DNA of 64,000 bases from Nocardioides daphniae (GCF_004777465.1 NZ_CP038462.1:248001-312000), one strand, 5' to 3'. Shown: positions 17,629 to 26,752, counted from the first letter of the stretch. Made by a program: numbers and translations. Notes: generated by a model from the sequence alone, not told the origin.

Positions 17629-18374
17629 CAGGTCGGCCGCGTCAGCGTCGGCGTGACGACGTACCCCTGCTCGAAGGTGCCGTAGGTCGTGGTGCGCTCG
17701 GGGTGCGTGGTGGCGAAGAGCGCGACGTAGGCGCAGAGCACCGCGTCGACCTGGTCCTCGGCGACGCGCAGCTCGCTCTTGCGCTGGGCCCGCTCCACGG
17801 TCGTACGCAGCCCGCGCCACGCCTCGCCGCCCGCCTCGCCGTCGAGCACGAGGCGGGGGTCGGCGCCGGAGAGCGACTCCATCAGGCCCATCAGGACGAG
17901 CAGCTCGGCGCGCAGCTGCTCGAGGCTGCGGCCCGACTTGGACTTGTACTTGAGCGTGCGGCCGAGCCGGAAGAGCGCGACCGTCGCCGGGTGCGGGTAG
18001 ACCTCGATGGCGCGGCGGGCCCGGCCGGAGCGCGGGTTCATGTCGAGGCCGAGCCGGCTGGCGATCCGGGCGGCGCGCGGCCGCCCGGCGAACTCGGCGC
18101 GACCGGTGTTGGTGGGGTGGGCGCCGGCGTCGAACGGCGCGAAGTCCTTGTTGAGTGCTGCCTCGGCGGCGCGGTTGCCGGTCGGGTTGGTGACGATCAG
18201 CGGGGCGTCGACGGCGACCAGGCAGGGGCCTTCGGTGAAGGGCGCGAGCGCGGCCACGACCTCGTCGTCGGTGACGACCGTGGAGACGTGGACCAGCCGG
18301 CCCTCCGCGTCGAGCACGGCGAGGCCCGTGGGGTTGCGCTCACCCCAGGCGAGGTCGATTCCGACGAAGTGCAT
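17433..18374 (-). CDS. DUF429 domain-containing protein (3' end uncertain)
   Basis: The N-terminal about 235 residues are a clear DUF429 protein, an RNase H-like fold family of unknown function: FVGIDLAWGERNPTGLAVLD, LVAVDAPLIV, ARRAIEVYPHPATVALF, RVAEDQVDAVLCAYVALFAT, YGTFEQGYVVTPTL. Family members normally end soon after the last motif. Here the open frame runs a further 65 or so codons of Arg/Pro/Thr-rich sequence overlapping the RelA-like gene by nearly 200 bp. Either the real stop has been hidden by an indel near 17640-17690, or the two genes truly overlap. ATG 18374 is the clear start. Divergent from the ABC ATPase at 18485. Confidence 0.75.
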   Translation of the reverse strand: MHFVGIDLAWGERNPTGLAVLDAEGRLVHVSTVVTDDEVVAALAPFTEGPCLVAVDAPLIVTNPTGNRAAEAALNKDFAPFDAGAHPTNTGRAEFAGRPRAARIASRLGLDMNPRSGRARRAIEVYPHPATVALFRLGRTLKYKSKSGRSLEQLRAELLVLMGLMESLSGADPRLVLDGEAGGEAWRGLRTTVERAQRKSELRVAEDQVDAVLCAYVALFATTHPERTTTYGTFEQGYVVTPTLTRPTWCPRGAGRPPTPRRARSPTATQMPMQRTPALPYAATPSSCPRCGARPRTSCRSCGRCSTTPASTT

Positions 18375-18472
18375 GGGGGCAGCCTTCCCTACCCGTGGTG
18401 ATCACGGAACCTCGTGGCGGCAGGCAGCCGGGCGAGTCCGCCGAAACCGCTCCCGGCCCCGCCGAATCCGAC

Positions 18473-18478
18473 GACAAT
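18473..18478 (+). promoter_or_regulatory. Probable leaderless -10 box (GACAAT)
   Basis: GACAAT lies 6 nt before GTG 18485. It keeps the A at position 2 and T at position 6 but lacks the first T, so it is weaker than the other leaderless promoters in the window. Confidence 0.35.
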
Positions 18479-18484
18479 CGAACG

Positions 18485-19204
18485 GTGACACCCACCGTCC
18501 CCGCTCCTGCCGTGCTCGTCGAGGACCTCCACGTCCGATTCGGTGAGGTCGAGGCCGTCACCGGCGTCGGCTTCGAGGCCCCGCCCGGCCGCGCCACCGC
18601 GCTGCTGGGCCGCAACGGCGCCGGCAAGTCCACGACCATGCGCGTCCTGGCGGGCGTCGTCCCGCCGACCAGCGGTCGCGTCGTCGTCGCCGGCATCGAC
18701 GTCAGCCAGGACCCGCTCGGCGTGAAGCGCGCGGTCGGCTACTGCCCCGACGTCGGCGGCCTGGTGCCGCGCGCGACGCCGTGGGAGCACCTCCAGCTCT
18801 CCGCCAGCCTGCGTCGGATGACCGGCTGGGAGCCGCGGGCCCGCGACCTGCTCGAGCGCTTCGAGCTCGGCGACGTCGCGCACCGCGTCACCACCGGCTT
18901 CTCCCACGGCATGGGCCGCCGGCTCTCCGTGATCCTCGCTGCCTTCCACGAGCCCGACGTCCTGCTGCTCGACGAGCCCTTCGACGGCGTCGACCCGATC
19001 GGTGTGGAGGCGACCTTCGAGGTGGTCGCCGACGCCCGTGCCCGCGGCGCCTCGATCCTGCTCTCCACCCACCTGCGCGAGCTCGCCATCGAGACCTGCT
19101 CGACGGCGCTCGTGCTGCGTGGCGGCGCCCGCGTCGCCGACATGGACGCGATCGACCTGCGAGGGGAGGAAGGCGCCGATGCCTACCGCGCCCTCCTCGA
19201 CTGA
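18485..19204 (+). CDS. ABC transporter ATP-binding protein (ABC-2/CcmA type)
   Basis: ATPase of 239 residues for an ABC-2-like exporter. Walker A GRNGAGKST, a signature region with FSHGMGRRLSVILAA in place of LSGGQ, Walker B VLLLDEPFDGVDP and the switch His in LLSTHLRE are visible. The degenerate signature FSHGM is common in this exporter class. GTG 18485 is preferred: upstream in-frame sequence is low-complexity and a leaderless-type -10 box precedes it. The permease gene begins inside its last 26 nt. Confidence 0.88.
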   Translation: MTPTVPAPAVLVEDLHVRFGEVEAVTGVGFEAPPGRATALLGRNGAGKSTTMRVLAGVVPPTSGRVVVAGIDVSQDPLGVKRAVGYCPDVGGLVPRATPWEHLQLSASLRRMTGWEPRARDLLERFELGDVAHRVTTGFSHGMGRRLSVILAAFHEPDVLLLDEPFDGVDPIGVEATFEVVADARARGASILLSTHLRELAIETCSTALVLRGGARVADMDAIDLRGEEGADAYRALLD

Positions 19205-20758
19205 GCAGGCGGCGGTGGGGCGGACGTACGCCGTCTCCGCCTCCCCGTGGAGCCTCGCGGAGATCCGTCGCGCGGTCGCCGACACCGGCCACCTGCTGCG
19301 CTTCCGCTCCGGCACGGTGCGGCGCCCGGCGGTCATCCGCACCATCTGGATGGTCGTCGTCGCGCTGACCGCCGCCGCGGTCCTCGGCCCGCTCCTCGCG
19401 CCCGGGGCGGGCGCCGACGAGGGGCTGGCGCTCAACACGCTGATCATCCTGCCGACCTTCATGATCGGCTTCCTCGGCCTGACCGTCTCGGCCGCCGTCG
19501 CGTCGGGCGGTGGCCGTGAGCTGCTCTCGGGCGAGGACGCCGTCGCCTTCCCGGTGAGCCCCACGACCGACCACCTCGGTGCGCTGCTGATGGCCCCGCT
19601 CAACATCGGCTGGATCCTGCAGGCGTGGTTCCTGCTGGGTGCCACCACCTTCGCCCACGGCCTCGACGCCCTGCCGTGGCTGCTCACCATCGTGGTGCTG
19701 TGGCTGGTCCTCGCGACCGCGCTCGGGCAGGTGATCGCCTGGTCGGTCGAGTCGGTCCGGCGCCGGCGCCACGGCGTCGCCATCGTGCGTACGGCCGGGG
19801 TCGCGGTCGCCGTCCTGCTCGCCTGGTTGCAGCTGTCGGGCCACCTCAACGACGTGCTCGACCAGGTCCCGACGCTCGAGCTGGTCGTCGCCGGCCTCCA
19901 GGGCTTCAGCGTGGCCTGGGTCGTCGCCGTCACCTCCCTGCTCGCCCTCACCGCGGTCGCCCTGGTCCTCGGCGGGGTGGCCTGCCACTCGGCGGCGCGG
20001 CGCCAGACCCGTGACGCGCTGAAGGTGGAGACCCAGCACTTCGCGGCCCAGCCCACCCGCGCACGCTGTGGGGGATGCTCGTGCGGATCGACCGCGCCTC
20101 GGTCTGGCGGGCGGTGCCGATGCGGCGCGGCATGCTGGTGCTGGCGGTCGGCCCGGGCCTGATCGCCTTCGCCGGTGGCCTGACCTGGGAGAACGTGATC
20201 ATCCTCCCCGGGCTGGTGGCCAGCGGTGGGGCGCTGCTGTACGGCGTCAACGCCTTCGCGCTCGACGGTCGCGGTGGCCTGTGGCGCGAGACCTTGCCGG
20301 TCGACCCCCAGCGGGTGTGGACCGCGCGCAGCTGGGTGATGGCCGAGTGGCTGCTGGCCGCCTCGGTGATCACCGTCGTGCTCGCGGCGCTGCGGGCCGG
20401 GGTGCCGACGGCCTCCGAGGTCGCGGCGGTGCTCTGCCTGCTCCTGGTCGTCACCGTCCAGGTGGTCTCGACCTCGATGCGGTGGTCGGTGACGCGTCCC
20501 TTCGCGGTCAACCTGCGCTCCGCGCGGGCCACGCCGGCACCGCCGACGGTGATGGTCGGCTACTCGGCCAAGCTGGCGCTGAGCACCACGCTGACCGCGA
20601 TGGTCTTCTCCACGGCGTCGTGGGCCGCACCGTGGCACGTCGTCGTGCTGCTGGCGGTGCCGTTCCTGGCGTGGTCGGCCTTCCGGTGGTGGCGCGCCGG
20701 GCTGGTCTGGACCGATGCGTCCAGCCGCGCTGCGGTCGTCACCACCGTCGCTGCCTGA
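19179..20758 (+). CDS. ABC-2 type permease (frame break)
   Basis: Membrane component of the exporter, about 526 residues with 11-12 hydrophobic segments, beginning IRTIWMVVVALTAAAVLGPLLA. ATG 19179 follows GGGGAGGAAGG and overlaps the ATPase gene by 26 nt. The frame breaks between 20055 and 20066. The first part ends in KVETQHFAAQPT, and adding one base joins it to RTLWGMLVRIDRASVW and the rest of the membrane domain. Composition and hydrophobicity are continuous across the join, so a sequencing indel is the simplest explanation. The substrate is not evident. Confidence 0.75.
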
Positions 20759-20763
20759 CGTCT

Positions 20764-20769
20764 TACGAT
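20764..20769 (+). promoter_or_regulatory. Leaderless -10 box (TACGAT) for the amino acid importer operon
   Basis: TACGAT lies exactly 6 nt before ATG 20776. Inferred leaderless promoter driving the three importer genes. Confidence 0.5.
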
Positions 20770-20775
20770 TCACCC

Positions 20776-21645
20776 ATGCGCATCCCCCGTACCGCTGCTG
20801 CCGCCACGATCCCGCTCCTCCTCGCCCTCGCCGCCTGTGCGCCGGCCGAGGAGAAGAGCGCTGACCCCGCCCCCACCTCCGAGGCGGGTGACCCGGCGGA
20901 GTGCGCCGCCGACAAGGTGCTCACCGACGGCAAGCTGACCGTCGCCACCGACTCCCCGGCGTACGAGCCGTGGTTCGCCGGCAACGACCCCTCCAACGGC
21001 AAGGGCTTCGAGTCCGCCGTGGCCTACGCGGTCGCCGACAAGCTGGGCTTCGCCGAGGGCGACGTCACCTGGGTCAAGGTGCCGTTCAACAACTCCTACG
21101 CACCGGGCAAGAAGAAGTTCGACTTCGACATCAACCAGATCTCGATCACCGCCGAGCGCCTCGAGGTCGTCGACTTCTCCGAGGGCTACTACGCGCCCAC
21201 GCAGGCGATCATCGCCCTCAACGGCTCGAAGGCCAGCAAGGTCGCCGACTTCGACGGGCTGGAGACCTTCAAGCTCGGCGCCCAGACCGGCACCACCTCG
21301 CTGACCGCGATCCGCGAGGAGATCGAGCCGACCGCCAAGCCGCTGGTCTTCGAGGACACCAACGCCGCCAAGCAGGCGCTGCTCAACGGCCAGGTCGACG
21401 CGATCGTCGCCGACCTGCCGACCGCGCTCTACATCACCGCCGTCGAGATCGAGGACTCCACCATCGTGGGCCAGTTCGCCTACGACGACGACGCGGTCGA
21501 GGAGTTCGGCATGCTCTTCGAGAAGGGCAACGCCCTGGTCGGCTGCGTCGACGCCGCGCTGGCCGAGCTGAAGGAGGACGGCACCCTGGCCGCCCTCGAG
21601 CAGGAGTGGCTCTCCGACACGGCCGACGTGCCGGTCCTCGACTGA
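20776..21645 (+). CDS. Amino acid ABC transporter substrate-binding lipoprotein (family 3)
   Basis: Extracytoplasmic solute-binding protein of 289 residues. The signal peptide IPLLLALAAC gives lipobox Cys 21. The body has the family-3 pattern: KLTVATDSPAYEPWF, GFESAVAYAVADKLGF, FDFDINQISITAERLEVVDFSEGYY, KLGAQTGTTSLTAI, VDAIVADLPTALYI. The SITAERLEVVDFS segment corresponds to the ligand-contacting stretch of polar amino acid binders (glutamine/cystine class). First gene of a three-gene import operon; 7 nt separate it from the permease. Confidence 0.92.
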   Translation: MRIPRTAAAATIPLLLALAACAPAEEKSADPAPTSEAGDPAECAADKVLTDGKLTVATDSPAYEPWFAGNDPSNGKGFESAVAYAVADKLGFAEGDVTWVKVPFNNSYAPGKKKFDFDINQISITAERLEVVDFSEGYYAPTQAIIALNGSKASKVADFDGLETFKLGAQTGTTSLTAIREEIEPTAKPLVFEDTNAAKQALLNGQVDAIVADLPTALYITAVEIEDSTIVGQFAYDDDAVEEFGMLFEKGNALVGCVDAALAELKEDGTLAALEQEWLSDTADVPVLD

Positions 21646-21652
21646 CCCTGAC

Positions 21653-22567
21653 GTGAGCGACACGGGTACGCCGGCCCCCGCCGGCAGCGCTGCCTCCGGG
21701 CAGCCCACCGCCGGGCAACCCAGCGCCTGGCAACCCAGCGAGCGCGAGCTCGCCCGGCGCGTGGTCCGGCGTACCCTCCACCGTCGCCAGCTGCTCACCG
21801 CCTCCGCGGTGACGCTGGCCGTCTTCGGCTCGCTGGCCTTCGGGGTCACCCAGCTGCCCGGGTGGGAGCGGGTCCGCGAGACCTTCTTCTCCCTCGAGCA
21901 CGCGCAGGAGTCGTTCCCCGCGATCCTGTCGGGCTTCTGGGTCAACGTGAAGATGTTCCTGATCGCCGAGCCGATCATCCTGGTGCTCGGCCTGCTGGTG
22001 GCGCTGGCGCGGCAGAGCCGCTCGGCCTGGCTCACGCCGCTGCGGCTCGTCGCCGTCGGCTACACCGACCTCTTCCGGGGCGTCCCGACGATCCTGCTGG
22101 TGCTGCTCTGCGGCTTCGGCATCCCGGCGCTCGGGCTGACCGGCGTCACCAACGACCTCTTCTTCTGGGCGCTGGTCGCGCTCGTGCTGTCGTACGGCGC
22201 CTACGTCGCGGAGGTCTTCCGCGCCGGCATCGAGTCGATCCACCCGTCGCAGTGGGCGAGCGCGCAGACGCTGGGCCTGAGCCGGGTGCAGGCGATGCGC
22301 CACGTGATCGTTCCCCAGGCCGTACGCCGCGTCGTCCCGCCGCTGCTCAACGACTTCGTGTCGTTGCAGAAGGACACCGCGCTGGTCTCGGTGATCGGCA
22401 TCTTCGACGCGGTCTTCTCGGCCCGCGACTACGGCAACTACCACTTCAACTACACCGCGATGGTCGTCGTGGCCGCCTTCTTCGTGGCCCTCACGATCCC
22501 GCTGGCCCGCTTCACCGACCGGCTGCAGCGGCGCTACGCGGAGCGCGAGCGGGCGGGGGCACGATGA
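21653..22567 (+). CDS. Amino acid ABC transporter permease
   Basis: Membrane permease of 304 residues, HisM/GlnP type. A Gly/Ala/Pro/Gln-rich cytoplasmic N-terminus (about 50 residues) with repeats of QPxxxQPS precedes five or six transmembrane helices. The EAA loop AYVAEVFRAGIESIHPSQWASAQTLGLS that docks on the ATPase is clear near residues 183-210. GTG 21653 start. Its stop overlaps the ATPase start as ATGA. Probably works as a homodimer, because only one permease is encoded. Confidence 0.92.
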   Translation: MSDTGTPAPAGSAASGQPTAGQPSAWQPSERELARRVVRRTLHRRQLLTASAVTLAVFGSLAFGVTQLPGWERVRETFFSLEHAQESFPAILSGFWVNVKMFLIAEPIILVLGLLVALARQSRSAWLTPLRLVAVGYTDLFRGVPTILLVLLCGFGIPALGLTGVTNDLFFWALVALVLSYGAYVAEVFRAGIESIHPSQWASAQTLGLSRVQAMRHVIVPQAVRRVVPPLLNDFVSLQKDTALVSVIGIFDAVFSARDYGNYHFNYTAMVVVAAFFVALTIPLARFTDRLQRRYAERERAGAR

Positions 22568-23301
22568 GCGATCCGTTGCTGCGGGTGCAGGGCGTACGCA
22601 AGGCGTACGGCTCGAAGGTCGTCCTTGACGACGTCTCCCTCGAGGTGGCGGCCGGCGACGTGGTCTGCCTGATCGGCGCCTCGGGGTCGGGCAAGTCGAC
22701 GCTGATGCGTTGCCTCAACCTGCTGGAGGACGTCGACGACGGCACGATCGAGTTCGAGGGTCGCGAGATCTCCGACCCGCTGGTCGACCGGCGGGCCGTG
22801 CACGCCCGGATGGGGATGGTCTTCCAGGCCTACAACCTCTTCCCGCACCTGACCGTGCTCGACAACGTCACCCTCGCGCCGCGCCGGGTGCACAAGGTCC
22901 CGCGCCGCGAGGCGGAGGCCAGGGCCCGGGGGCTGCTGGAGCAGTTCGGCCTGGCCGACAAGGCCGACGTGCACCCCGACCGGCTCTCCGGCGGCCAGCA
23001 GCAGCGGGTGGCACTCGTACGCGCGCTGGCGACCGGCCCGGCGCTGCTGCTGCTCGACGAGATCACCGCGGCGCTCGACCCAGAGCTGGTCGGCGACGTG
23101 CTGCGGGCGGTGCGGGCGCTGGCCGCGGAGGGGACCACGATGGTGCTCGCCACCCATGAGATGGACTTCGCCCGCGAGGTCGCGACGCAGGTCTGCTTCC
23201 TCGACGGTGGTCGGATCCTCGAGCAGGGGCCGCCGGCGCAGATCTTCAGCGCGCCCCGTGAGGAGCGGACGCGTCAGTTCCTGGCCCGCGTGCTGGGCTA
23301 G
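22564..23301 (+). CDS. Amino acid ABC transporter ATP-binding protein (GlnQ/HisP type)
   Basis: ATPase of 245 residues energising the amino acid importer. Walker A GASGSGKST, Q-loop FQAYNLFPHLTV, signature LSGGQQQRVALVRAL, Walker B LLLLDEITAALDPE and ATHEMDFAREV. The Walker B neighbour is DEITAALDP rather than the usual DEPTSALDP, so the D-loop region is slightly atypical, but all catalytic residues remain. Convergent with the next gene; the two stop codons overlap in CTAG. Confidence 0.93.
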   Translation: MSDPLLRVQGVRKAYGSKVVLDDVSLEVAAGDVVCLIGASGSGKSTLMRCLNLLEDVDDGTIEFEGREISDPLVDRRAVHARMGMVFQAYNLFPHLTVLDNVTLAPRRVHKVPRREAEARARGLLEQFGLADKADVHPDRLSGGQQQRVALVRALATGPALLLLDEITAALDPELVGDVLRAVRALAAEGTTMVLATHEMDFAREVATQVCFLDGGRILEQGPPAQIFSAPREERTRQFLARVLG

Positions 23302-23990
23302 TTCGCGCTGGCCGGCTCCGTCGGCGTGGTCGTGCCCGTCGGCGTGGTCGTGCCCGTCGGCGTGGTCGTGCCCGTCGGGCGGGATTGGACCTGGATGGTG
23401 ATGGTCGACGCGGCCTCGGCAACCGCGAGCTGGGCGCGGGTCGAGCCGTCTCCGCCGAAGCGGAGCAGGTAGAGCGAGTCGGCCTCGACCGTCACGAAGA
23501 AGTTGGCGCGCCCCTCGGCGTAGTCGTGGCTGATGTGGAGCACCTCGCGCTCGCCGGGGGCGACGAGCGGGTCGTTGAGGGTCAGTCCCTCACCCTCGTT
23601 CACCAGGTCGGTCTCCCCGGCGACGATCTCGTCGGCCCACTCCTGGGCGGTCTTGCCCTCGGCGTCGACGGTGGTCAGCTGAGCCGCGCCCTGGACCTCC
23701 GAACCCTCGCCTGCTGCGGCCACGGGCTGCCCCTCGAAGGTGGTCCATCCGACCGGGAGGTGGAGCGTCACGTCTCCGATCACGGACGGCTCGGTCGAGA
23801 GGTAGGGGGAGAGCGTCGGCGCGGCCGTGGGGGAGACCGAGCCCGCGACCGAGCCGGTGTTGCTCGTCCGCGCCTCGCCGACCTCGACCACGACGTCGTC
23901 CGCGCCGCAGCCGGCCAGGAGGACAGCCAGGGCCAGGGCGACGCCCGCCGTCCCGGTACGGCTGACGGCGGTGCGGAACGGGCTGCGCAT
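23298..23990 (-). CDS. Putative lipoprotein with C-terminal PTGTTT repeats
   Basis: Exported lipoprotein of 230 residues: signal peptide GVALALAVLLAGCGAD, lipobox Cys near residue 28. A Thr/Ser/Pro linker precedes a folded domain (about 65-205, VTLHLPVGWTTFEGQPVAA through EAASTITIQVQ) that resembles small beta-rich surface proteins. The tail contains three perfect PTGTTT repeats encoded by three identical 18-bp units at 23323-23376. No function is recognised. Confidence 0.65.
   Translation of the reverse strand: MRSPFRTAVSRTGTAGVALALAVLLAGCGADDVVVEVGEARTSNTGSVAGSVSPTAAPTLSPYLSTEPSVIGDVTLHLPVGWTTFEGQPVAAAGEGSEVQGAAQLTTVDAEGKTAQEWADEIVAGETDLVNEGEGLTLNDPLVAPGEREVLHISHDYAEGRANFFVTVEADSLYLLRFGGDGSTRAQLAVAEAASTITIQVQSRPTGTTTPTGTTTPTGTTTPTEPASAN
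23323..23376. repeat. Three tandem 18-bp repeats
   Basis: GGCGTGGTCGTGCCCGTC occurs three times head to tail (23323, 23341, 23359). On the minus strand it encodes the PTGTTT tail of the lipoprotein. Identity at the DNA level suggests recent slippage expansion. Confidence 0.85.
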
Positions 23991-24132
23991 GGGGGTGCCT
24001 CCTGAGCGGCGGGACGTGACGGGGACAAGTCTCGCCGTTGCTGTGGACGCGCGGTGGCGTTTTGGGGCGTAAGCGTCTGACTGTTCGGTGGATCGGCGTG
24101 CGACCAGACCGGATCGGGGCTGGCGGGGGCAA

Positions 24133-24168
24133 TTCTTGAAATGAACGGCCGTTCGATCATTTCAAGAA
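24133..24168. promoter_or_regulatory. Nested AT-rich palindrome, putative TetR operator
   Basis: Outer arms TTCTTGAAATGA (24133-24144) and TCATTTCAAGAA (24157-24168) are perfect complements. Inside lies GAACGGCCGTTC (24143-24154), a perfect 12-bp palindrome whose centre is offset by 2 bp. It sits between a lipoprotein gene and a TetR gene, 94 nt before the latter. GAACG-2-CGTTC resembles many TetR-family operators; assignment is inference. Confidence 0.55.
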
Positions 24169-24261
24169 CTACCCCCGGGAGGCTCAGCTCGGGGGCTAGG
24201 AACCCGACGCTCCTGTGGAGAGAGCCCGCGTCCGTCGCGTGATCGGTGGTCGGATGGCGCC

Positions 24262-24840
24262 ATGCCCTCACGACCCGATCCGACCCGCGGCGAGGCCGTC
24301 CGCGTCGTCATGACCGACCTGGTGCTGGGCCACGGCATCCTCGGCCTCTCGATCCGGAGGGTGGCGTCGGGTGTGGGGATCGCCCCCTCGACGCTGGTCG
24401 CACAGTTCACCCACCGCAAGCGGCTCGTCACCTGGTTCTCGGCCACCGCCAGCCGGCGCCGGCAGCGGCAGATGGAGTGGCGCGCGGCCCGCGACGGCTG
24501 GGTCGGTCTGCTGCCTCGCGACCCCGAGAGCCTGGAGGCGGAGTCGATCTGGTCAGCGGTGAGCGAGCTCGGCCGCACCGACGACGAGGTGGGTGACGTC
24601 GTCCAGGGTCGGCACGAGGAGCTGTGCGACCTGGTCCGGGCGTTGGGGAGGGGCGAGGGCAGGAGCCTGGACTCCGACGACGTCGAGCTCGTGGTCGCGG
24701 GGCTCGACGGTCTCCGCCGCGCCATGGTGCGGCAGCTCGAGCCGATGCCCCTGGACCGGGCGTCCCGGCTCCTCGACCGGCTCGTGGAGGGAGTCGTCGA
24801 GCAGGACCGGCAGGAGGGGTACGTCAGACCATCTTCCTGA
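24262..24840 (+). CDS. TetR/AcrR family transcriptional regulator
   Basis: DNA-binding repressor of 192 residues. The N-terminal helix-turn-helix is LGHGILGLSIRRVASGVGIAPSTLVAQFTHRKRLVTWF (about residues 19-56), with QFTH replacing the usual YYHF/YRHF. The C-terminal ligand domain is all-helical (about 75-180) and not recognisable by ligand. The divergent upstream region carries a nested palindrome. Its 3' end overlaps the convergent SDR gene by 17 bp. Confidence 0.8.
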   Translation: MPSRPDPTRGEAVRVVMTDLVLGHGILGLSIRRVASGVGIAPSTLVAQFTHRKRLVTWFSATASRRRQRQMEWRAARDGWVGLLPRDPESLEAESIWSAVSELGRTDDEVGDVVQGRHEELCDLVRALGRGEGRSLDSDDVELVVAGLDGLRRAMVRQLEPMPLDRASRLLDRLVEGVVEQDRQEGYVRPSS

Positions 24841-25591
24841 TCACGCCCAGCGGGGCGACCTTCAGCACCGCGGCCAGCGGGGTCCACGGCCAGCCGGGGA
24901 CCGCCGCAGACTTCTTCTCCTTCTCCACCGCGTCGACGATCGCGCGGACCCCCTTCTCGGTCGGGGCCATCAGCAGCCCCGGCTTGCGGGTGCGGTCGCT
25001 CATCTCCGAGACGATGAAGCCGGGGTAGATCACCGACACCTTGTACTGCGGCTTGCCGTGCATCTCCGTGCGCACGCCCTCGGCGAGGTGCGCGACACCG
25101 GCCTTCGTGGCTGCGTACGCGGTCATCGCCTTGGGCATGCCGCGCTTCGCGGAGACGCTCGAGACCATCACGAGGTGGCCGCCGTCCTGCGCACGGAAGA
25201 GCTCCATCGCCGCCTCGGCCTGGGCGAGCCCGGCGACGAAGTTGGTCATCGCCGTCTCCTTGTTGGCGTGGAACTTGCCGGTGCCCAACGGGGCGCCCTT
25301 GCCGATGCCGGCGTTGACGATGACCCGGTCGATGCGGCGACCCTCGGCGGCCGCCTCGGCGCGGAACGCCCGGAAGACCTCGAAGACCGCGTCGTGGTCG
25401 TTGACGTCGAGGGCCCGCACCGAGATGCGGCACCCGGGGATCGCGGCGTTGATCTCGGCGCGCAGCTCCTCCAACCGTTCCGTACGCCGCGCGCACAGCG
25501 CGAGGTGGTGGCCGCGGGCCGCGAACTGCCGGGCCATCTCGGCGCCGAGTCCGCTGGAGGCGCCGGTGATGAGGATCGTCTGCTGCGTCAT
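24824..25591 (-). CDS. Short-chain dehydrogenase/reductase
   Basis: Classical SDR of 255 residues. The NAD(P) motif TGASSGLG is at about residues 9-16, NAG at VNAG, catalytic Ser in VMVSSVSAK and YxxxK in AYAATKAG. A Lys/Glu-rich stretch and the hydrophobic C-terminus (PWTPLAAVLKVAPLGVIRKMV) suggest membrane association, as in SDRs acting on lipids or mycolate-like acyl chains. Convergent with the TetR gene, overlapping by 17 bp. The substrate is unknown. Confidence 0.88.
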   Translation of the reverse strand: MTQQTILITGASSGLGAEMARQFAARGHHLALCARRTERLEELRAEINAAIPGCRISVRALDVNDHDAVFEVFRAFRAEAAAEGRRIDRVIVNAGIGKGAPLGTGKFHANKETAMTNFVAGLAQAEAAMELFRAQDGGHLVMVSSVSAKRGMPKAMTAYAATKAGVAHLAEGVRTEMHGKPQYKVSVIYPGFIVSEMSDRTRKPGLLMAPTEKGVRAIVDAVEKEKKSAAVPGWPWTPLAAVLKVAPLGVIRKMV

Positions 25592-25657
25592 GCGGGCGAG
25601 TGTGGCAAACCTCGACGCCCGGCGGTAGGTGGCGACCCCGGACGCGCCGGAAATGGA

Positions 25658-25687
25658 CGAACCCGCCCGGTGGGCCGGGCGGGTTCG
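25658..25687 (-). terminator. Hairpin terminator after the repeat-rich membrane protein gene
   Basis: Perfect 13-bp stem CGAACCCGCCCGG/CCGGGCGGGTTCG with a 4-nt loop, 20 nt beyond the minus-strand stop of the gene at 25708. Confidence 0.75.
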
Positions 25688-25707
25688 ACGCGGGTGCGGG
25701 GTGCGGG

Positions 25708-26646
25708 TCAGGCAGCGACCGGCTCGCCCTGCACGGTGCGGTAGGCGTACGCCTGGGCCACCGCGGCCAGCGGGATGGCCACCAGCAGACCCACGCAGCA
25801 GGCGATGAAGCCGAGCAGGTAGACGCCGACGCAGGCCAGGGCGAAGACGAAGAGCGGGCCGGCGTTCTTCGAGGCCAGGCTGGCGCTGGCGCCGATCGCC
25901 TCGAACGCGTTCTGGTTGCGGTCGATGATGAAGAAGAGCGTGAACCACGTGAAGAACATGATCGCCAGGCCCGGCAGGATGCAGAGGACCAGGCCGATCG
26001 AGGTCGCCACCGACAGCAGGACGCTGGCGATGATCACCTGGAGCCAGTTGATGCCGCCGAAGAGGTCGGTGACCGTGCCGGTGCGGGTGATCGACAGGCC
26101 GGCCTTGACCAGCAACGCCTGCATGACCATCGAGGCGATCGACGAGAGCACCGAGAAGATCATGCCGAAGCCGGAGAAGCCTGCGGCGGCCGCGAAGTCT
26201 CCCGCGTCGTCGACCGTCACCGGGGTCGACTGCACCGAGTTGCCGATGGCGCTCAGGATGCCGGCGACCACGAGGCCGACGACGGTGATGCCGATCAGCA
26301 CGCCCGCGTTGGCCTTGAACTTCTGCCACGCGTAGGAGAAGGCCGCGCCGACGCTGAACCCGCCGCCACTCGCGCCGCTGCCGTAGCCGTAGCCACCGCC
26401 GGGCGGCACCTGGCCGTAGGCCGGCTCGCCGTAGGGAGAGCCGTAGGGCTGCTCGCCGTACTGGGGCTGGTCGCCGTACTGCGGCTGACCGTACTGGGGC
26501 TGCCCGTACTGGGGCTGGTCGCCGTAGGGCGGCTGCCCGTACGGGGGCTCTCCGTCCGAAGGCTGCTGCGGCTGGTCACCGTAGGGCGGCTGCCCCTCCG
26601 GCGGGTTGCCGTGGGGGTCGTTGGGCTCGTTGCCGTGGGTCGACAC
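25708..26646 (-). CDS. Membrane protein with Pro/Gln/Tyr/Gly-repeat N-terminus
   Basis: 312-residue membrane protein. The first about 100 residues are cytoplasmic low-complexity sequence made of imperfect YGQPQ and YGDQPQ repeats, rich in Pro, Gln, Tyr and Gly. Then come four or more hydrophobic segments: [54 protein letters not shown], and [15 protein letters not shown] with [15 protein letters not shown]. The membrane part resembles DUF975/DUF4013-type integral proteins. GTG 26646 has a strong GAGGAGGAA ribosome site. The disordered N-terminus could scaffold or phase-separate; this is speculative. Confidence 0.75.
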   Translation of the reverse strand: MSTHGNEPNDPHGNPPEGQPPYGDQPQQPSDGEPPYGQPPYGDQPQYGQPQYGQPQYGDQPQYGEQPYGSPYGEPAYGQVPPGGGYGYGSGASGGGFSVGAAFSYAWQKFKANAGVLIGITVVGLVVAGILSAIGNSVQSTPVTVDDAGDFAAAAGFSGFGMIFSVLSSIASMVMQALLVKAGLSITRTGTVTDLFGGINWLQVIIASVLLSVATSIGLVLCILPGLAIMFFTWFTLFFIIDRNQNAFEAIGASASLASKNAGPLFVFALACVGVYLLGFIACCVGLLVAIPLAAVAQAYAYRTVQGEPVAA

Positions 26647-26752
26647 GGTTCCTCCTCGCTAGTCCGGGCCCCGTACCCGGCTCTGCGCACACCCTAAAGC
26701 AAGGCGACCCCGTCCCATCGGCGTCAAACAGCAGGAAAGACGGCGAGAAAAG

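Noticed and set aside
18395..18484. Earlier start for the ABC ATPase
   Set aside because: The upstream codons overlap the divergent promoter region and give a 30-residue low-complexity leader; GTG 18485 fits the leaderless spacing.
26403..26646. DNA repeat array or mobile element in the Pro/Gln/Tyr-rich gene
   Set aside because: The repeats are imperfect, in frame, and explained by the low-complexity protein N-terminus.
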